64,000 nucleotides of DNA. Origin: an uncultured Lactobacillus sp. Lineage in GTDB: Bacteria > Bacillota > Bacilli > Lactobacillales > Lactobacillaceae. The first letter of the stretch is position 1. The number at the start of each line of letters is the position of its first letter. Under the pieces are notes generated by a model. That model ran no database searches. It was not told the DNA's origin and was given only the letters and a program-made list of their open reading frames with translations. Position numbers and translations under genes: made by a program. The stretch covers positions 162,660 through 226,659 of the forward strand of contig CAJUNC010000001.1 in NCBI GenBank assembly GCA_910587695.1, read 5' to 3'. Of this stretch, positions 1 through 9,671 are shown one piece after another.

Positions 1-2
1 TC

Positions 3-125
3 GAAGATGATTTTCGGGTCCGCCGTTTTTTTGTGGTCTACTGGCGGACTTTAGATATTTTTATCGTTGGAATGTACATTATTTTATTGTTGATCGAGGT
101 CACAAGCTTTTTAGGTATTATGTAA
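3..125 (+). CDS. C-terminal end of a small membrane protein (DUF3397-like), cut by the window edge
   Basis: The first bases hold an open frame that ends in TAA at 123-125. It encodes about 40 residues: a short charged stretch rich in Asp, Arg and Phe, then one hydrophobic segment (VGMYIILLLIEV) followed by a few residues and the stop. In Lactobacillaceae a small DUF3397 membrane protein usually sits immediately upstream of mraZ-rsmH, and this tail fits its last helix. Only position and hydrophobicity support the family call, since the rest lies outside the window. The function of DUF3397 is unknown. Confidence 0.5.
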   Translation, partial: EDDFRVRRFFVVYWRTLDIFIVGMYIILLLIEVTSFLGIM

Positions 126-331
126 GTTAAATGCGAACAAGCTAATATTTAGTAAATATCTAAAACGTTTTATAAAAATCGTGAATTTGTTAGTTATTAT
201 TGTGGTTCAAAGTGTGGAACTATGGTAATATCTAATTGTATAACATATATTTAATACATATTTTGATGATCGCTTTTTGATCATCGTTATACATTGGGAT
301 CAAGAAAGATGAAAGCTGTAGGAATTAGAAA
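126..331 (+). other. Intergenic leader of the division cluster; mraZ absent
   Basis: This 206-base gap lies where mraZ (about 430 bases) is normally found and has no coding frame of useful length. It holds GTGG-containing repeats at 202-205 and 214-217, with a degenerate copy near 222-225; these loosely resemble the direct repeats that MraZ binds. It also holds a palindrome TAAAACGTTTTA (161-172) and a 7-bp hairpin GATGATC/GATCATC (265-271 with 279-285). AT-rich -10-like sequences lie around 230-255, but no single promoter stands out. Confidence 0.45.
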
Positions 332-1279
332 ATGACGGAATTTAATCATGTGACTGTGCTATTAGAAGAAGCAGTTGAACAACTCAATATCAAACCAGAC
401 GGCGTATACGTCGATTGCACTTTAGGTGGTGGAGGTCACACCAGTTTAATTTTGTCAAAGCTTTCAGATAAAGGAAAATTGTTCTCGTTTGACCAAGATC
501 AAACTGCGATCGATTACAATACTAAACGTTTACAAAATGAGTTAGCTAGTAAAAAGTTGACCTTTATCAAAAGTAACTTTCGTGATCTAAAGGAATGTTT
601 AGCAGAGCAACAGATCACTAAAGTTGACGGGATCTTATATGACCTAGGTGTTTCTTCACCACAATTTGATGTAGGTGAACGTGGCTTTAGTTATCAACAC
701 GATGCAACACTGGATATGAGGATGGATCAAAGTCAAGCTTTGACTGCTAAAATGGTGATCAATGATTGGTCTTACCAAGAACTAGTCCGGATCTTCATGC
801 GCTATGGCGAAGAAAAATTTGCTAGATCGATCGCCCGGCGGATCGAAGCCGCTAGGCAACAAGCGCCGATCGAAACAACAGGGCAACTAGTTGACCTGAT
901 CAAAGCTGGGATCCCGGCCAAAGCCCGACGCAAAGGGGGCCATCCAGCTAAGAAAGTTTTTCAAGCGGTCCGCATAGCAGTCAATGATGAGCTGGGTGCT
1001 TTGGAAGAGTCGTTAGATCAAGCCTTTGAAGTACTTGATATTGGTGGTCGGATCAGTGTGATCACGTTCCAGTCGTTAGAAGATCGGTTAGTTAAAACGA
1101 TGTTCAAAGAAAAAGCGAGTTTGCCTGAACTTCCCGCCGGATTACCAATCATTCCAGCTGAACTTGAACCAGAATTTAAATTGATAACACGTAAACCGAT
1201 CTTACCGTCTGAAGCAGAACTTAAAGCTAATCATCGGGCGCACTCGGCTAAATTAAGAGCAATTGAAAAATTAAAGTAA
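332..1279 (+). CDS. rsmH: 16S rRNA (cytosine1402-N4)-methyltransferase RsmH (MraW)
   Basis: RsmH uses S-adenosylmethionine to methylate N4 of C1402 in the 16S rRNA decoding centre. The 315-residue length is usual for the family. The SAM-binding loop [11 protein letters not shown] is at residues 27-37, the catalytic-side motif [10 protein letters not shown] at 104-113, and the family signature around [17 protein letters not shown] at 116-132. The ATG at 332 is preceded by AGGA about 10 bases upstream. It is the first complete gene of the division and cell-wall cluster, and ftsL follows after 13 bases, so the two are co-transcribed. Confidence 0.96.
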   Translation: MTEFNHVTVLLEEAVEQLNIKPDGVYVDCTLGGGGHTSLILSKLSDKGKLFSFDQDQTAIDYNTKRLQNELASKKLTFIKSNFRDLKECLAEQQITKVDGILYDLGVSSPQFDVGERGFSYQHDATLDMRMDQSQALTAKMVINDWSYQELVRIFMRYGEEKFARSIARRIEAARQQAPIETTGQLVDLIKAGIPAKARRKGGHPAKKVFQAVRIAVNDELGALEESLDQAFEVLDIGGRISVITFQSLEDRLVKTMFKEKASLPELPAGLPIIPAELEPEFKLITRKPILPSEAELKANHRAHSAKLRAIEKLK

Positions 1280-1292
1280 AGGATGTGAGACT

Positions 1293-1661
1293 TTGGCACA
1301 AGCAGCAAGAAAACTCGAAACACCTCAAGCATTACCGACAAAAACTACGCTAGATCAGCAACCACAAAATACAACTGGACAGTTGCGAAAAATGTATTTT
1401 AAACAAGAACGCAATGCAGCGATCGCTTTAAGTGTGTTGTTAGTGGTCATGTCATGTTTGGTGATCTGGTCGAATACGGCTGTGACCAAGACCCAAGCAA
1501 CGATCCAAGATATCAATCAAAAAGTCTCAACTTTACAGACTTCAAATGCTAACATGAAAGAGGAGATCAGTGAACTGTCTAGCCGGACACGTTTGATGGA
1601 GATCGCCAAGGATGTTGGTTTACAAATGAATGATAAAAACATAAGGAATGTTACCAAATGA
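1293..1661 (+). CDS. ftsL: Cell division protein FtsL
   Basis: FtsL is a small bitopic protein that forms a complex with FtsQ/DivIB and DivIC and activates the septal synthase FtsW-PBP2B. The 122 residues comprise a polar cytoplasmic tail of about 40 residues, one transmembrane helix (about 42-60) and an extracellular coiled coil (about 64-100) rich in Thr, Gln, Leu and Glu. Translation starts at TTG, preceded by AAGGATG. The end overlaps the start of pbp2B by four bases (ATGA), which suggests translational coupling. Identification rests on topology and position, because FtsL sequences diverge strongly. Confidence 0.9.
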   Translation: MAQAARKLETPQALPTKTTLDQQPQNTTGQLRKMYFKQERNAAIALSVLLVVMSCLVIWSNTAVTKTQATIQDINQKVSTLQTSNANMKEEISELSSRTRLMEIAKDVGLQMNDKNIRNVTK

Positions 1662-3805
1662 GTACTAAAAAACGGCAGATAAATGTAAAACAAGACCCGC
1701 GAAATCGCAGTTATTTTGGAAGAGCGTTATTTTTCATCGTCATCATCGTCTTTCTTACATTTATTGGTCGTTTTTTTTATGTGGGTTTGACACACACGGC
1801 TCACGGAAAAAATCTGACCAAATTAGCACAGACGATGTATGCCGAACAAACTGAGATCAAAGCAAAACGTGGGACGATCTATGATGCACAAGATCAACCG
1901 ATCGCAGAAGATACAACGACTTATTCGATCTATATCGTCTTATCTAAATCGGCGAAGACCCTTGAAGGCAAACCAGACTATTTGCAAGATTCACAAAAAG
2001 CTAAAGCTGCTAAGGTCTTAAGTCAAAATCTAGGGATGAATTATGATGATCTACTCAAGCTCTTTGATGCTGACGATGGTCTCTATCAAGTTGAGCTTGG
2101 TAGTAAAGGTAAGCATATCTCAATGGAGACTAAAAAAAATATCGAGGCCGCTAAGATCAGCGGGATCAAATTTACGCCTGCCCAAGCACGTTTATATCCT
2201 AACGGGGTTTTTGCGTCCCACTTAGTTGGTCTAGCAGAAAATGAACAATCCCACTTAGTTGGGGTAATGGGCTTAGAAAAGGTTTTTGAAAAGCAATTAA
2301 AGGGTGTCAACGGGGTCAATAAGCTCGCCATCGATTCACGTGGGACGACTTTACCTAATTCTAAATCGCAAAGTAAGCCCGCTAAAGATGGTGACAATGT
2401 TTATACCACTTTAGATACACGGACCCAGACTTATTTAGAGACTTTGATGAATAAAGCCCAAGAAACTTATAAGCCAAAATCGATGACAGCTGTTTTGATG
2501 AATGCCAAAACTGGCGAGATCATTGCTGCGAGTCAACGTCCGACTTTTAACCCTCAGACTGGTGAAGGGCTAAATGATATGTGGCGCAATATCTTGTTAG
2601 AAGATACCTATGAACCAGGTTCGATCATGAAGATCTTGACGATGTCAGCAGCGATCAATAGTGGAAACTATAATGCTAACGCCACCTTTAAGTCAGGGTC
2701 TTATCAGATCGATGGTCAACGGATCAATGATTGGAATACGACTGGTTGGGGTGATATTACCTATCGTGAAGGTTTCATTCGTTCCTCAAATGTTGGGATG
2801 GCTAAGCTAGAACAGGCAATGGGGGAAAAGACTTGGTTAAATTACATCAAAAAATTTGGTCTTTTGAAGTCAACGAATGCTGGCTTAGGTAATGAAGCAG
2901 CGGGTAGTATTGAATATAAATATCCGATCGAACAAGCTAATACTGCTTTTGGTCAAGGGATAAATGTGACAGTCTTTCAAATGCTACAAGCAATGTCGGC
3001 TGTGGCTAATAATGGTAAGATGGTCAAACCTTATCTAGTAAGTAAAGTTGTTGACCCAAATAATGGCAAAACAGTCTTTTCGCAATCACCAACTGTGGTC
3101 GGAAAACCGATCAGAAGCTCAACTGCTAAAGAAGTTCGTGAAATGATGCAAGATGTTGTGACTGACAAAGACGGGACTGGGACTGCTTATAAGATCGATG
3201 GCTATGATGTTGGGGTCAAGACTGGGACGGCTCAGATCGCCAACGAAAATGGAACAGGCTATTTAAGTGGTGAGACTAATTATCTTTTCTCCGTTGCTGG
3301 GATGGCACCGATAGATGATCCTAAGTACATCTTATACATCACGATGAAACAGCCTAAGACTTTTGCTGATCAAGGTGAAACAGGAATGTTAGCTTCTATT
3401 TTTGATCCTTTGATGAAACGAGTTTTGGATGAGGAAAATGACTCAAATGATGAAAAGGCACAGACTAGTGTCCCAGATGTGAAGGGGATGTCACCTAAAG
3501 AAGCTAGTGAAGAAGTGACCCAAAGTGACTTAGTACCAGCAATAGTTGGAGAAGGTAAAAAGATCATTAAACAATCACAGACCGCAGGCACGAGTATGTT
3601 GACTGGTGAGCGTGTGATCTTAATCACAAATGGAACGCTGACGATGCCAGATATCACTGGTTGGTCGCGACTTGATGTGATGAAATTATCAGAACTGACT
3701 GGTATTGACTTAGACGTACAGGGGAATGGCTATGTTACTAAGCAAAGCATTGCACCTGGCGAGAAGCTAAGTAAGCAAACCAAATTGACAATTGAATTAA
3801 AATAG
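1658..3805 (+). CDS. pbp2B: Septal penicillin-binding protein 2B (FtsI-type transpeptidase with PASTA domains)
   Basis: This class B PBP cross-links peptidoglycan at the septum. It has an N-terminal membrane anchor (about 22-44), a dimerisation region, and a transpeptidase domain with the three active-site motifs: SIMK with nucleophile Ser322, SSN at about 376, and KTGTA at about 521. Two PASTA repeats close the protein (about 602-660 and 661-715). That architecture is typical of Firmicutes PBP2B/PBP2x. The 715-residue length is normal. The start overlaps ftsL by four bases, and mraY follows after 28 bases with GGAAGGA-type ribosome binding. Confidence 0.95.
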   Translation: MSTKKRQINVKQDPRNRSYFGRALFFIVIIVFLTFIGRFFYVGLTHTAHGKNLTKLAQTMYAEQTEIKAKRGTIYDAQDQPIAEDTTTYSIYIVLSKSAKTLEGKPDYLQDSQKAKAAKVLSQNLGMNYDDLLKLFDADDGLYQVELGSKGKHISMETKKNIEAAKISGIKFTPAQARLYPNGVFASHLVGLAENEQSHLVGVMGLEKVFEKQLKGVNGVNKLAIDSRGTTLPNSKSQSKPAKDGDNVYTTLDTRTQTYLETLMNKAQETYKPKSMTAVLMNAKTGEIIAASQRPTFNPQTGEGLNDMWRNILLEDTYEPGSIMKILTMSAAINSGNYNANATFKSGSYQIDGQRINDWNTTGWGDITYREGFIRSSNVGMAKLEQAMGEKTWLNYIKKFGLLKSTNAGLGNEAAGSIEYKYPIEQANTAFGQGINVTVFQMLQAMSAVANNGKMVKPYLVSKVVDPNNGKTVFSQSPTVVGKPIRSSTAKEVREMMQDVVTDKDGTGTAYKIDGYDVGVKTGTAQIANENGTGYLSGETNYLFSVAGMAPIDDPKYILYITMKQPKTFADQGETGMLASIFDPLMKRVLDEENDSNDEKAQTSVPDVKGMSPKEASEEVTQSDLVPAIVGEGKKIIKQSQTAGTSMLTGERVILITNGTLTMPDITGWSRLDVMKLSELTGIDLDVQGNGYVTKQSIAPGEKLSKQTKLTIELK

Positions 3806-3833
3806 ATAGAAAAAAAGAGGAAGGAAAAATAAC

Positions 3834-4796
3834 ATGACTATTTTTCAAATGTTGATCCCGGTGATCAGTAGTTTAGTATTGACTGCTTTATTTACACCGA
3901 TGTTTATCAGCTATGCACACAAAAAAAAGCAAGGACAGATGATCCGTGAAGAAGGGCCAAGTTGGCACCAAATAAAAGCGGGAACTCCAACGATGGGGGG
4001 CTTTGTCTTTAATTTAGCGATCATCGTTACGGGGCTTTGGGTCCCATTAGGCTTGCACATGCTGAGTCCTAAGATCTTGGTCTTAGATTTTATCTTACTG
4101 TTATATGGCTTTTTGGGTTTCTTTGACGATTCTGTTAAGTTATGGAAAAAGCAAAATGAAGGATTGAAGCCTTGGCAAAAATTATTGGGGCAAATAATCG
4201 GAGGCTTGATCTTTTTAGCCGTCTATCACCATGAAAAGTTGCCCTTTGCGCTTTCATTTTTTGGACACGAGGTCACTTTAGGCTTCGTTTATGTTTTGTT
4301 TGTGCTTTTTTGGTTGGTCGGCTTTTCAAATGCGGTCAATTTGACCGATGGGATCGATGGTTTGGTATCAGGTCAAGCGATCATTGCCTTTGGTGCTTAT
4401 GCGATCATCGCTTATCACCAAGCACAATACGATGTTTTGATCTTCTGTTTATCTGTGATCGGAGCTTTGATCGCCTTTTTAGGGTTCAATCATAAACCGG
4501 CCAAGATCTTCATGGGTGATACTGGTTCTTTAGCTCTAGGGGGAGCTTTAGCAGCCGTTTCGATCATCTTACATCAAGAGTTATCGTTGTTGGTGATCGG
4601 GATCATCTTCGTATTAGAGACACTTAGTGTGATCTTACAAGTAGCAAGCTTTAAATTGACTGGCAAACGGATCTTCAAGATGAGTCCGATCCACCACCAT
4701 TTTGAAGAATGTGGCTGGAGTGAATGGCGTATCGATCTAACTTTTTGGGCAATTGGTCTAGTAGCTGCGGTCATTGCAGTTATGACGATAATTTAA
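3834..4796 (+). CDS. mraY: Phospho-N-acetylmuramoyl-pentapeptide-transferase MraY
   Basis: MraY transfers phospho-MurNAc-pentapeptide from UDP to undecaprenyl phosphate, making lipid I at the inner face of the membrane. The 320-residue protein has about ten hydrophobic helices. Family signatures are present: the Asp-rich loop [16 protein letters not shown] (about 95-110), [13 protein letters not shown] (about 165-177), [10 protein letters not shown], and the [14 protein letters not shown] motif near the C-terminus. Start ATG follows GGAAGGAAAA. It lies between pbp2B and murD in the standard order, so lipid I synthesis is co-expressed with the division proteins. Confidence 0.97.
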   Translation: MTIFQMLIPVISSLVLTALFTPMFISYAHKKKQGQMIREEGPSWHQIKAGTPTMGGFVFNLAIIVTGLWVPLGLHMLSPKILVLDFILLLYGFLGFFDDSVKLWKKQNEGLKPWQKLLGQIIGGLIFLAVYHHEKLPFALSFFGHEVTLGFVYVLFVLFWLVGFSNAVNLTDGIDGLVSGQAIIAFGAYAIIAYHQAQYDVLIFCLSVIGALIAFLGFNHKPAKIFMGDTGSLALGGALAAVSIILHQELSLLVIGIIFVLETLSVILQVASFKLTGKRIFKMSPIHHHFEECGWSEWRIDLTFWAIGLVAAVIAVMTII

Positions 4797-4817
4797 TATC
4801 AAAGGAAGTCGTTAGAT

Positions 4818-6188
4818 ATGAAAAATGTGACAGATTATAAGGGTAAAAACGTATTAGTCGTTGGTTTAGGTAAAAGTGGGCTCAATAGTGCCTATCTGTT
4901 AAAAGAGCTCGGAGCAAATGTAACGGTAAATGATAAGAATATTCCAACAGATAAGCAAGTCTTGACTGAGCTGGAAAATGCCGGTATCAAGGCAGTTGTT
5001 GGCTCACATCCGCTTACTTTGTTGGATGACGTGGAATTGATCGTCAAAAATCCTGGGATCCCATACACGAATCCTTTGATCGCTGAAGCACAAAAAAGGG
5101 GCTTTTTGATCATCACCGAGCCAGAATTGGCGTATGAGATCGCTGACGCTGAACTAGTAGGTGTTACTGGGACAAATGGAAAGACGACAACGACGACTTT
5201 GATCTCCTTGATGTTAGATCATCTAAAGAACAAAAATAAGGCCTATGCTTGTGGTAATATCGGGATCTCAGCTGTTAAAACAGCACAAAAAGCAAGCGCT
5301 GATGATATCTTAGTCATGGAACTCTCCAGTTTCCAATTACTTGGGATCACTAAGCTCCATCCTAAGATCTCGGTCTTGACTAATATTTACGAAGCTCATA
5401 CTGATTATCACGGTTCACGTGAAAATTATGTCAAAGCTAAGATGCGTTTGTTGAAAAATCAAACAGAAGCTGATCACTTTGTAGTCAATTTTGATCAAGC
5501 TGAATGGCGTGAGCTTAGCCAACAAGCTAAAGCTAAGGTCGTACCATTCTCACGAACAGCCTTTACTAAAGAAGGTGCCTACGAAGAAGATGGGATCTTA
5601 TATTTCAAAGATGAAGCGATCATGCCTGCTGATGAGATCAAAGTTCCCGGAACGCACAACATTGAAAATGCCTTGGCAGCGATCGCAGTGGCCAAACTCA
5701 TGGGAGTAGCAACAGCTGATATCGTAGAAGTATTGCAGACTTTTTCGGGAGTCAGACATCGAACTCAATACGTAACAACGTTTAATGGACGTAAGTTTTA
5801 CAATGACTCCAAGGCAACCAATATCGAAGCAACTGAAAAAGCACTTGCCGGTTTCAAAACACCAGTTGTTTTGTTAGCTGGTGGGCTAGATCGTGGCTTT
5901 ACTTTTGAGCGTTTAGTACCATATCTAAAAGAACATGTCAGTGCTTTGGTCGTCTTTGGTGAGACCAAAGAATTATTGAAAGCAGCCGGAAAACAGGCTG
6001 GTCTAGAACAGATCGTCGAGGCTAAAGATGCAGTCGACGCTGTGCCTAAAGCCTATGCTCTCAGTCGACCAGGTGATACGATCTTATTGTCACCAGCATG
6101 TGCAAGTTGGGATCAATGGAAGACATTTGAAGAACGTGGCGATAAATTTATCGAAGCAGTAGAAAATTTAGAAAAAAAGGATGAATAG
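4818..6188 (+). CDS. murD: UDP-N-acetylmuramoyl-L-alanine:D-glutamate ligase MurD
   Basis: MurD adds D-glutamate to UDP-MurNAc-L-Ala in the cytoplasm using ATP. It has the three-domain Mur ligase layout: an N-terminal Rossmann-like substrate domain with GLGKSG, a central ATPase with the P-loop [12 protein letters not shown] at residues 115-126, and a C-terminal domain. The motif ending NDSKATN binds substrate. The length of 456 residues is typical. AAAGGAAG precedes the ATG. The last codons overlap the ribosome binding site of murG, so the two are coupled. Confidence 0.97.
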   Translation: MKNVTDYKGKNVLVVGLGKSGLNSAYLLKELGANVTVNDKNIPTDKQVLTELENAGIKAVVGSHPLTLLDDVELIVKNPGIPYTNPLIAEAQKRGFLIITEPELAYEIADAELVGVTGTNGKTTTTTLISLMLDHLKNKNKAYACGNIGISAVKTAQKASADDILVMELSSFQLLGITKLHPKISVLTNIYEAHTDYHGSRENYVKAKMRLLKNQTEADHFVVNFDQAEWRELSQQAKAKVVPFSRTAFTKEGAYEEDGILYFKDEAIMPADEIKVPGTHNIENALAAIAVAKLMGVATADIVEVLQTFSGVRHRTQYVTTFNGRKFYNDSKATNIEATEKALAGFKTPVVLLAGGLDRGFTFERLVPYLKEHVSALVVFGETKELLKAAGKQAGLEQIVEAKDAVDAVPKAYALSRPGDTILLSPACASWDQWKTFEERGDKFIEAVENLEKKDE

Positions 6189-6189
6189 T

Positions 6190-7284
6190 ATGCGACTATT
6201 AGTATCTGGTGGCGGAACGGGTGGTCATATCTACCCAGCGCTAGCACTGATCGAAGCTATCAAACAACAACGACCTGACACAGAGGTTTTATATGTCGGG
6301 ACAACTAAGGGATTAGAGAGTAAGATCGTTCCCAATGCTGGGATCTCATTTAAAACGATCGAGATCCAAGGCTTTAAACGTTCACTTTCACCTGAAAATT
6401 TTAAGACAGTATATCTCTTTTTAAAGAGTGTGCATGACTCTAAAAAGATCATCAAGGAATTCAAACCAGATGTTGTGATCGGGACTGGTGGTTATGTTTG
6501 TGGAGCAGTGGTGTATGCGGCTGCCAAAATGAAGGTCAAAACGATCATTCACGAGCAAAATAGCGTTGCTGGTGTGACGAATAAATTTTTGAGCCACTAT
6601 GTTGATAAAGTTGGGATCTGTTTTGATGATGTGAGATCTGATTTTCCAGCTAAAAAAGTTGTCTTTACTGGTAATCCACGGGCACAACAAGTAGCTACAA
6701 TGAAGCCAACGGGGCGCTTAGCTACAGAATACCAACTTGATCCAAACAAAAAGACGATCTTGATTTTTGGTGGTTCACGTGGGGCGTTAGGTATCAACAA
6801 TGCTAGCTTGGAAGCGATAGAATATTTCAAAGATCAGCCATATCAAGTATTATTTGTGACGGGACGTGTTCATTATGATAAGATCATGGAAGATAGTCGT
6901 GTCAAGGACTTGCCAAAAAATGTAGTGATCAAGCCATATATTGCTGACATGCCGTCGATCTTACCCGAGATCGCTGCGATCGTTGGTCGCGCTGGAGCAA
7001 CTAGTTTGGCCGAGATCACTGCGCTAGGGATCCCAACTATCTTGATCCCTAGCCCATATGTCACACATGATCATCAAACTAAAAATGCTCAAAGTTTAGT
7101 AAATAAAGGAGCAGCTTTGATGATCAAGGAAAATGAGCTTAGTGGCAAAGTCTTATTTGAAAATATCCAAGCGATGATGGCTGATCCACAAAAACAAGCA
7201 CAAATGGCAGCTAATGCTAAAAAAGCAGGTGTGCCAGATGCAGCTGATCGTTTGATCAAGGTGATGAAAGATTTACTAAACTAG
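6190..7284 (+). CDS. murG: UDP-GlcNAc:lipid I N-acetylglucosaminyltransferase MurG
   Basis: MurG adds GlcNAc to lipid I to form lipid II. It is a GT-B fold glycosyltransferase of 364 residues. The glycine-rich loop GGGTGGH is at residues 7-13, a second GGSRGA loop lies near 197, and the UDP-GlcNAc site with [10 protein letters not shown] lies near 264. I chose the ATG at 6190 because AAAGGATG (about 6175-6182) is at proper spacing. An in-frame ATG nine bases upstream would have the Shine-Dalgarno sequence on top of it. The gene starts one base after the murD stop. Confidence 0.95.
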   Translation: MRLLVSGGGTGGHIYPALALIEAIKQQRPDTEVLYVGTTKGLESKIVPNAGISFKTIEIQGFKRSLSPENFKTVYLFLKSVHDSKKIIKEFKPDVVIGTGGYVCGAVVYAAAKMKVKTIIHEQNSVAGVTNKFLSHYVDKVGICFDDVRSDFPAKKVVFTGNPRAQQVATMKPTGRLATEYQLDPNKKTILIFGGSRGALGINNASLEAIEYFKDQPYQVLFVTGRVHYDKIMEDSRVKDLPKNVVIKPYIADMPSILPEIAAIVGRAGATSLAEITALGIPTILIPSPYVTHDHQTKNAQSLVNKGAALMIKENELSGKVLFENIQAMMADPQKQAQMAANAKKAGVPDAADRLIKVMKDLLN

Positions 7285-7309
7285 TAGTTAGTGAGAGGGG
7301 CTGAAGAGG

Positions 7310-8146
7310 ATCAGATTTTGGAAGAAAAAGAAGCCAGTTGTCCCTAATCAGAAACTTCAACCATGGCTCGAAAAACAAGCAAAACGCGGTCAGGCCAAGC
7401 AAAAGCCACCAGCAAAAGATCTGTTCAATGGTAAATTGATCCGGTTGACTGAACAGCGCAAAAAAGCATTGCGTCAACAAGCGTTATTTCCATTAGTCTT
7501 TTTTTCGATAATGACATTATTGACGCTTTGTTTGATCTTGCCGATCAGTCGCGTTAGATCGGTGACAGTCGATTCAAATGATAAACAGTTACGCGTGGCA
7601 GTCATCAAAGCCAGTGGACTTCATTATTATGAATCCTTGTTTAGTGTCTGGTTCAATGCTAGCAAGATCGAAAATAAGATCCAGCGCAAAGTAGGCTTAG
7701 TTGAGCAGGCGACATTGCGCTATGTAGATGTTAACAATGTAGTGATCGACGTGAAAGAAGATCCCCAAGTTGGTTATATTTATCGGAATAATAAGTATTA
7801 TAAGATCGGAACGACTGGACGGCCTTTGAGTGAAGGAACTCCTTTAGTAAAAGGCAGTTACCCTGTATTTTATAATTTTAAAGATAAGGCCAAGTTGAAA
7901 TTAGTAGTTACAAAAGTACAGGAATTACCTACTGAATTGAAAAAATCCGTCTCGGAGATCCACTATGCCCCATCTAAAGTAAATCCAGATCGGATCAAAC
8001 TTTACATGAATGATGGCAATGAGGTCGTCGCCGATCTTTCGACGCTGACAAAGAAAATGGAATACTATCCTCAGATCGCGACTAAAATGGATCAAAAAGG
8101 CATCGTTGATCTTGAAGTTGGGGCGTTTTCATACCCTAAAAATTAA
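7310..8146 (+). CDS. ftsQ: Cell division protein FtsQ/DivIB, apparently starting at a non-standard codon
   Basis: FtsQ/DivIB is a bitopic protein that binds FtsL and DivIC in the divisome. The frame is open from just after a TGA at 7292-7294. It encodes a basic, proline-containing cytoplasmic region, one transmembrane helix (about 58-80), a POTRA-type domain and the beta domain. No ATG, GTG or TTG occurs in frame before TTG at 7436, which would remove about 42 residues of typical N-terminus and has no Shine-Dalgarno sequence. ATC at 7310 follows AGAGGGG (7294-7300) by nine bases and would give an N-terminus of the form (M)RFWKKKKPVVPNQ. I therefore propose ATC, or an ATG changed to ATC, giving 278 residues. 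The coding identity is more certain than the start. Confidence 0.82.
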   Translation: MRFWKKKKPVVPNQKLQPWLEKQAKRGQAKQKPPAKDLFNGKLIRLTEQRKKALRQQALFPLVFFSIMTLLTLCLILPISRVRSVTVDSNDKQLRVAVIKASGLHYYESLFSVWFNASKIENKIQRKVGLVEQATLRYVDVNNVVIDVKEDPQVGYIYRNNKYYKIGTTGRPLSEGTPLVKGSYPVFYNFKDKAKLKLVVTKVQELPTELKKSVSEIHYAPSKVNPDRIKLYMNDGNEVVADLSTLTKKMEYYPQIATKMDQKGIVDLEVGAFSYPKN

Positions 8147-8196
8147 GAATTAGAAATAACTAAAATGTTGTGAACTAAATTTTTTATTTTGGGGGG

Positions 8197-8225
8197 TTGA
8201 CAAGTAGCCAATTACTATATTTATG
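8197..8225 (+). promoter_or_regulatory. Probable promoter of ftsA-ftsZ
   Basis: A perfect -35 box TTGACA lies at 8197-8202, preceded by a run of G. The -10 is less clear: TATATT (8216-8221) or TATTTA (8218-8223) give short spacers of 13-15 bases. The 152-base gap between ftsQ and ftsA, the largest inside the cluster, supports an internal promoter for ftsAZ, which is common in Firmicutes. Confidence 0.45.
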
Positions 8226-8298
8226 TGTTAAAATTAACCTATTGAATTTAAATAATAAACAATGAGAACATTATTAAAATCATAAGGGAGGCAAATTG

Positions 8299-9645
8299 AT
8301 GGGAAACTCTAGTATCTATGTTGGCATAGACATCGGTACGACTTCGATTAAAGTCATAATAGCTGAGTATCTCAAAGACCAGATCAACATAATCGGTTAC
8401 GGTAATACACGTTCTGCCGGTCTCAATCGTGGAGTGATCGTTGATATTGACCAAGTTGTTAAGGCGATAAAAGAAGCTGTGAAGCAAGCCGAAGAAAAGG
8501 CAAATATTCAAATTTCTGAGGTGAGCGTTGGTGTTCCAGCTAATATGCTCCAAATAGAGCGTTGTAAAGGGATGATCGCCATCGGAAACGAAGACGGTAA
8601 CTCTAAAGAGATCAGTGATATTGATGTTCGGCGTGTGACCGAAGCTGCTTTGGTCCAAAATTTACCACCTGAACGCGATGTGATCGATATTGTTCCAGAT
8701 GAATTTATCGTTGATGGCTTTGATGGGATAAAAGACCCACGAGGTATGGTCGGCGTCAGATTAGAGATGCAAGGAGTAATGTACACAGGTCCCAAGACGA
8801 TCTTACATAATACTCGTAAATGTATCGAACGGGCAGGATTAAAGATCAAAGATATGATCGTAGCTCCACTTGCGTTATCTCAAGTTGCATTGACCGATGG
8901 CGAAAAGGACTTTGGAGCTATCTTGATCGATCTTGGCGGAGGTCAAACGACTGCTGCTGTGGTCCACGATCATCAATTGAAGTATACTTATGTCGATCAA
9001 GAGGGGGGCGATTATGTGACCCGTGATATTTCGATCGTCTTGAATACTTCGATCGAAAATGCTGAGATCTTAAAACGAAATTATGGCTATGCCGATGAAA
9101 CATTAGCTTCAAATGAAGATACTTTCCCGGTAACTGTTGTAGGACAACAAGAACCAGAGATGATCACTGAAGGGTACTTAGCTCAGATCATTGAAGCTCG
9201 TTTACAGCAGATCTTTGGTAAGTTAAAAGCTGATCTAGATCGGATCAATGCTTTACAGTTACCTGGGGGGATCATATTAACTGGTGGCTTAGCTGCCTTG
9301 CCAGGTGTCAAAGAATTGGCTCAAAAGATCTTTGGGGTCAATGTTAAAGTCTTTATTCCTCAAGAGATGAATTTACGGATCCCATCTTTTGCACAGGTCA
9401 TCGGGATCGTAGAATACGTCACGCAAGAAAATGAGATCGATCAGATCGTCAGACGAACGCTCGACGGTCAAGAATTCATCAGTGAACCAAAAGTAAATCA
9501 GATCGACGAAGATGAGCAACAAGATGTCGAGACTGATTTTGATCCAGTAGCTGATGAGTATGATACACCTAGGGATAAAAAGAAAGATGATAAACCTAAG
9601 GGCATAGATCGATTCAAGGCGATATTTGACAAATTCTTTGACTAA
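8299..9645 (+). CDS. ftsA: Cell division protein FtsA
   Basis: FtsA is an actin-like ATPase that tethers FtsZ filaments to the membrane and recruits the divisome. The N-terminal phosphate loop VGIDIGTTSIKV is at residues 8-19 and the second nucleotide loop LIDLGGGQTTAAV lies near 209-221. An acidic linker follows residue 400, and the last residues, rich in Phe and Lys (RFKAIFDKFFD), fit the amphipathic membrane-targeting helix. The length is 448 residues. The ATG at 8299 is set by a strong GGGAGG at 8286-8291; a TTG three bases earlier is less likely. ftsZ follows after 26 bases. Confidence 0.96.
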   Translation: MGNSSIYVGIDIGTTSIKVIIAEYLKDQINIIGYGNTRSAGLNRGVIVDIDQVVKAIKEAVKQAEEKANIQISEVSVGVPANMLQIERCKGMIAIGNEDGNSKEISDIDVRRVTEAALVQNLPPERDVIDIVPDEFIVDGFDGIKDPRGMVGVRLEMQGVMYTGPKTILHNTRKCIERAGLKIKDMIVAPLALSQVALTDGEKDFGAILIDLGGGQTTAAVVHDHQLKYTYVDQEGGDYVTRDISIVLNTSIENAEILKRNYGYADETLASNEDTFPVTVVGQQEPEMITEGYLAQIIEARLQQIFGKLKADLDRINALQLPGGIILTGGLAALPGVKELAQKIFGVNVKVFIPQEMNLRIPSFAQVIGIVEYVTQENEIDQIVRRTLDGQEFISEPKVNQIDEDEQQDVETDFDPVADEYDTPRDKKKDDKPKGIDRFKAIFDKFFD

Positions 9646-9671
9646 AAGATTAGGAGATGGAGGAATATAGA

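Noticed and set aside
161..172. Palindrome TAAAACGTTTTA resembling a CcpA cre core
   Set aside because: The outer conserved TG and CA of cre are missing, and a short AT-rich palindrome is expected by chance in such DNA.
7318..7350. Ten-codon frame starting at TTG 7318 before ftsQ, as a leader peptide
   Set aside because: It is in another frame inside the likely ftsQ coding sequence and is too short to tell from chance.
8248..8658. Antisense frame over the ftsA promoter and start
   Set aside because: There is no initiation signal, and the sequence follows reversed ftsA codons.
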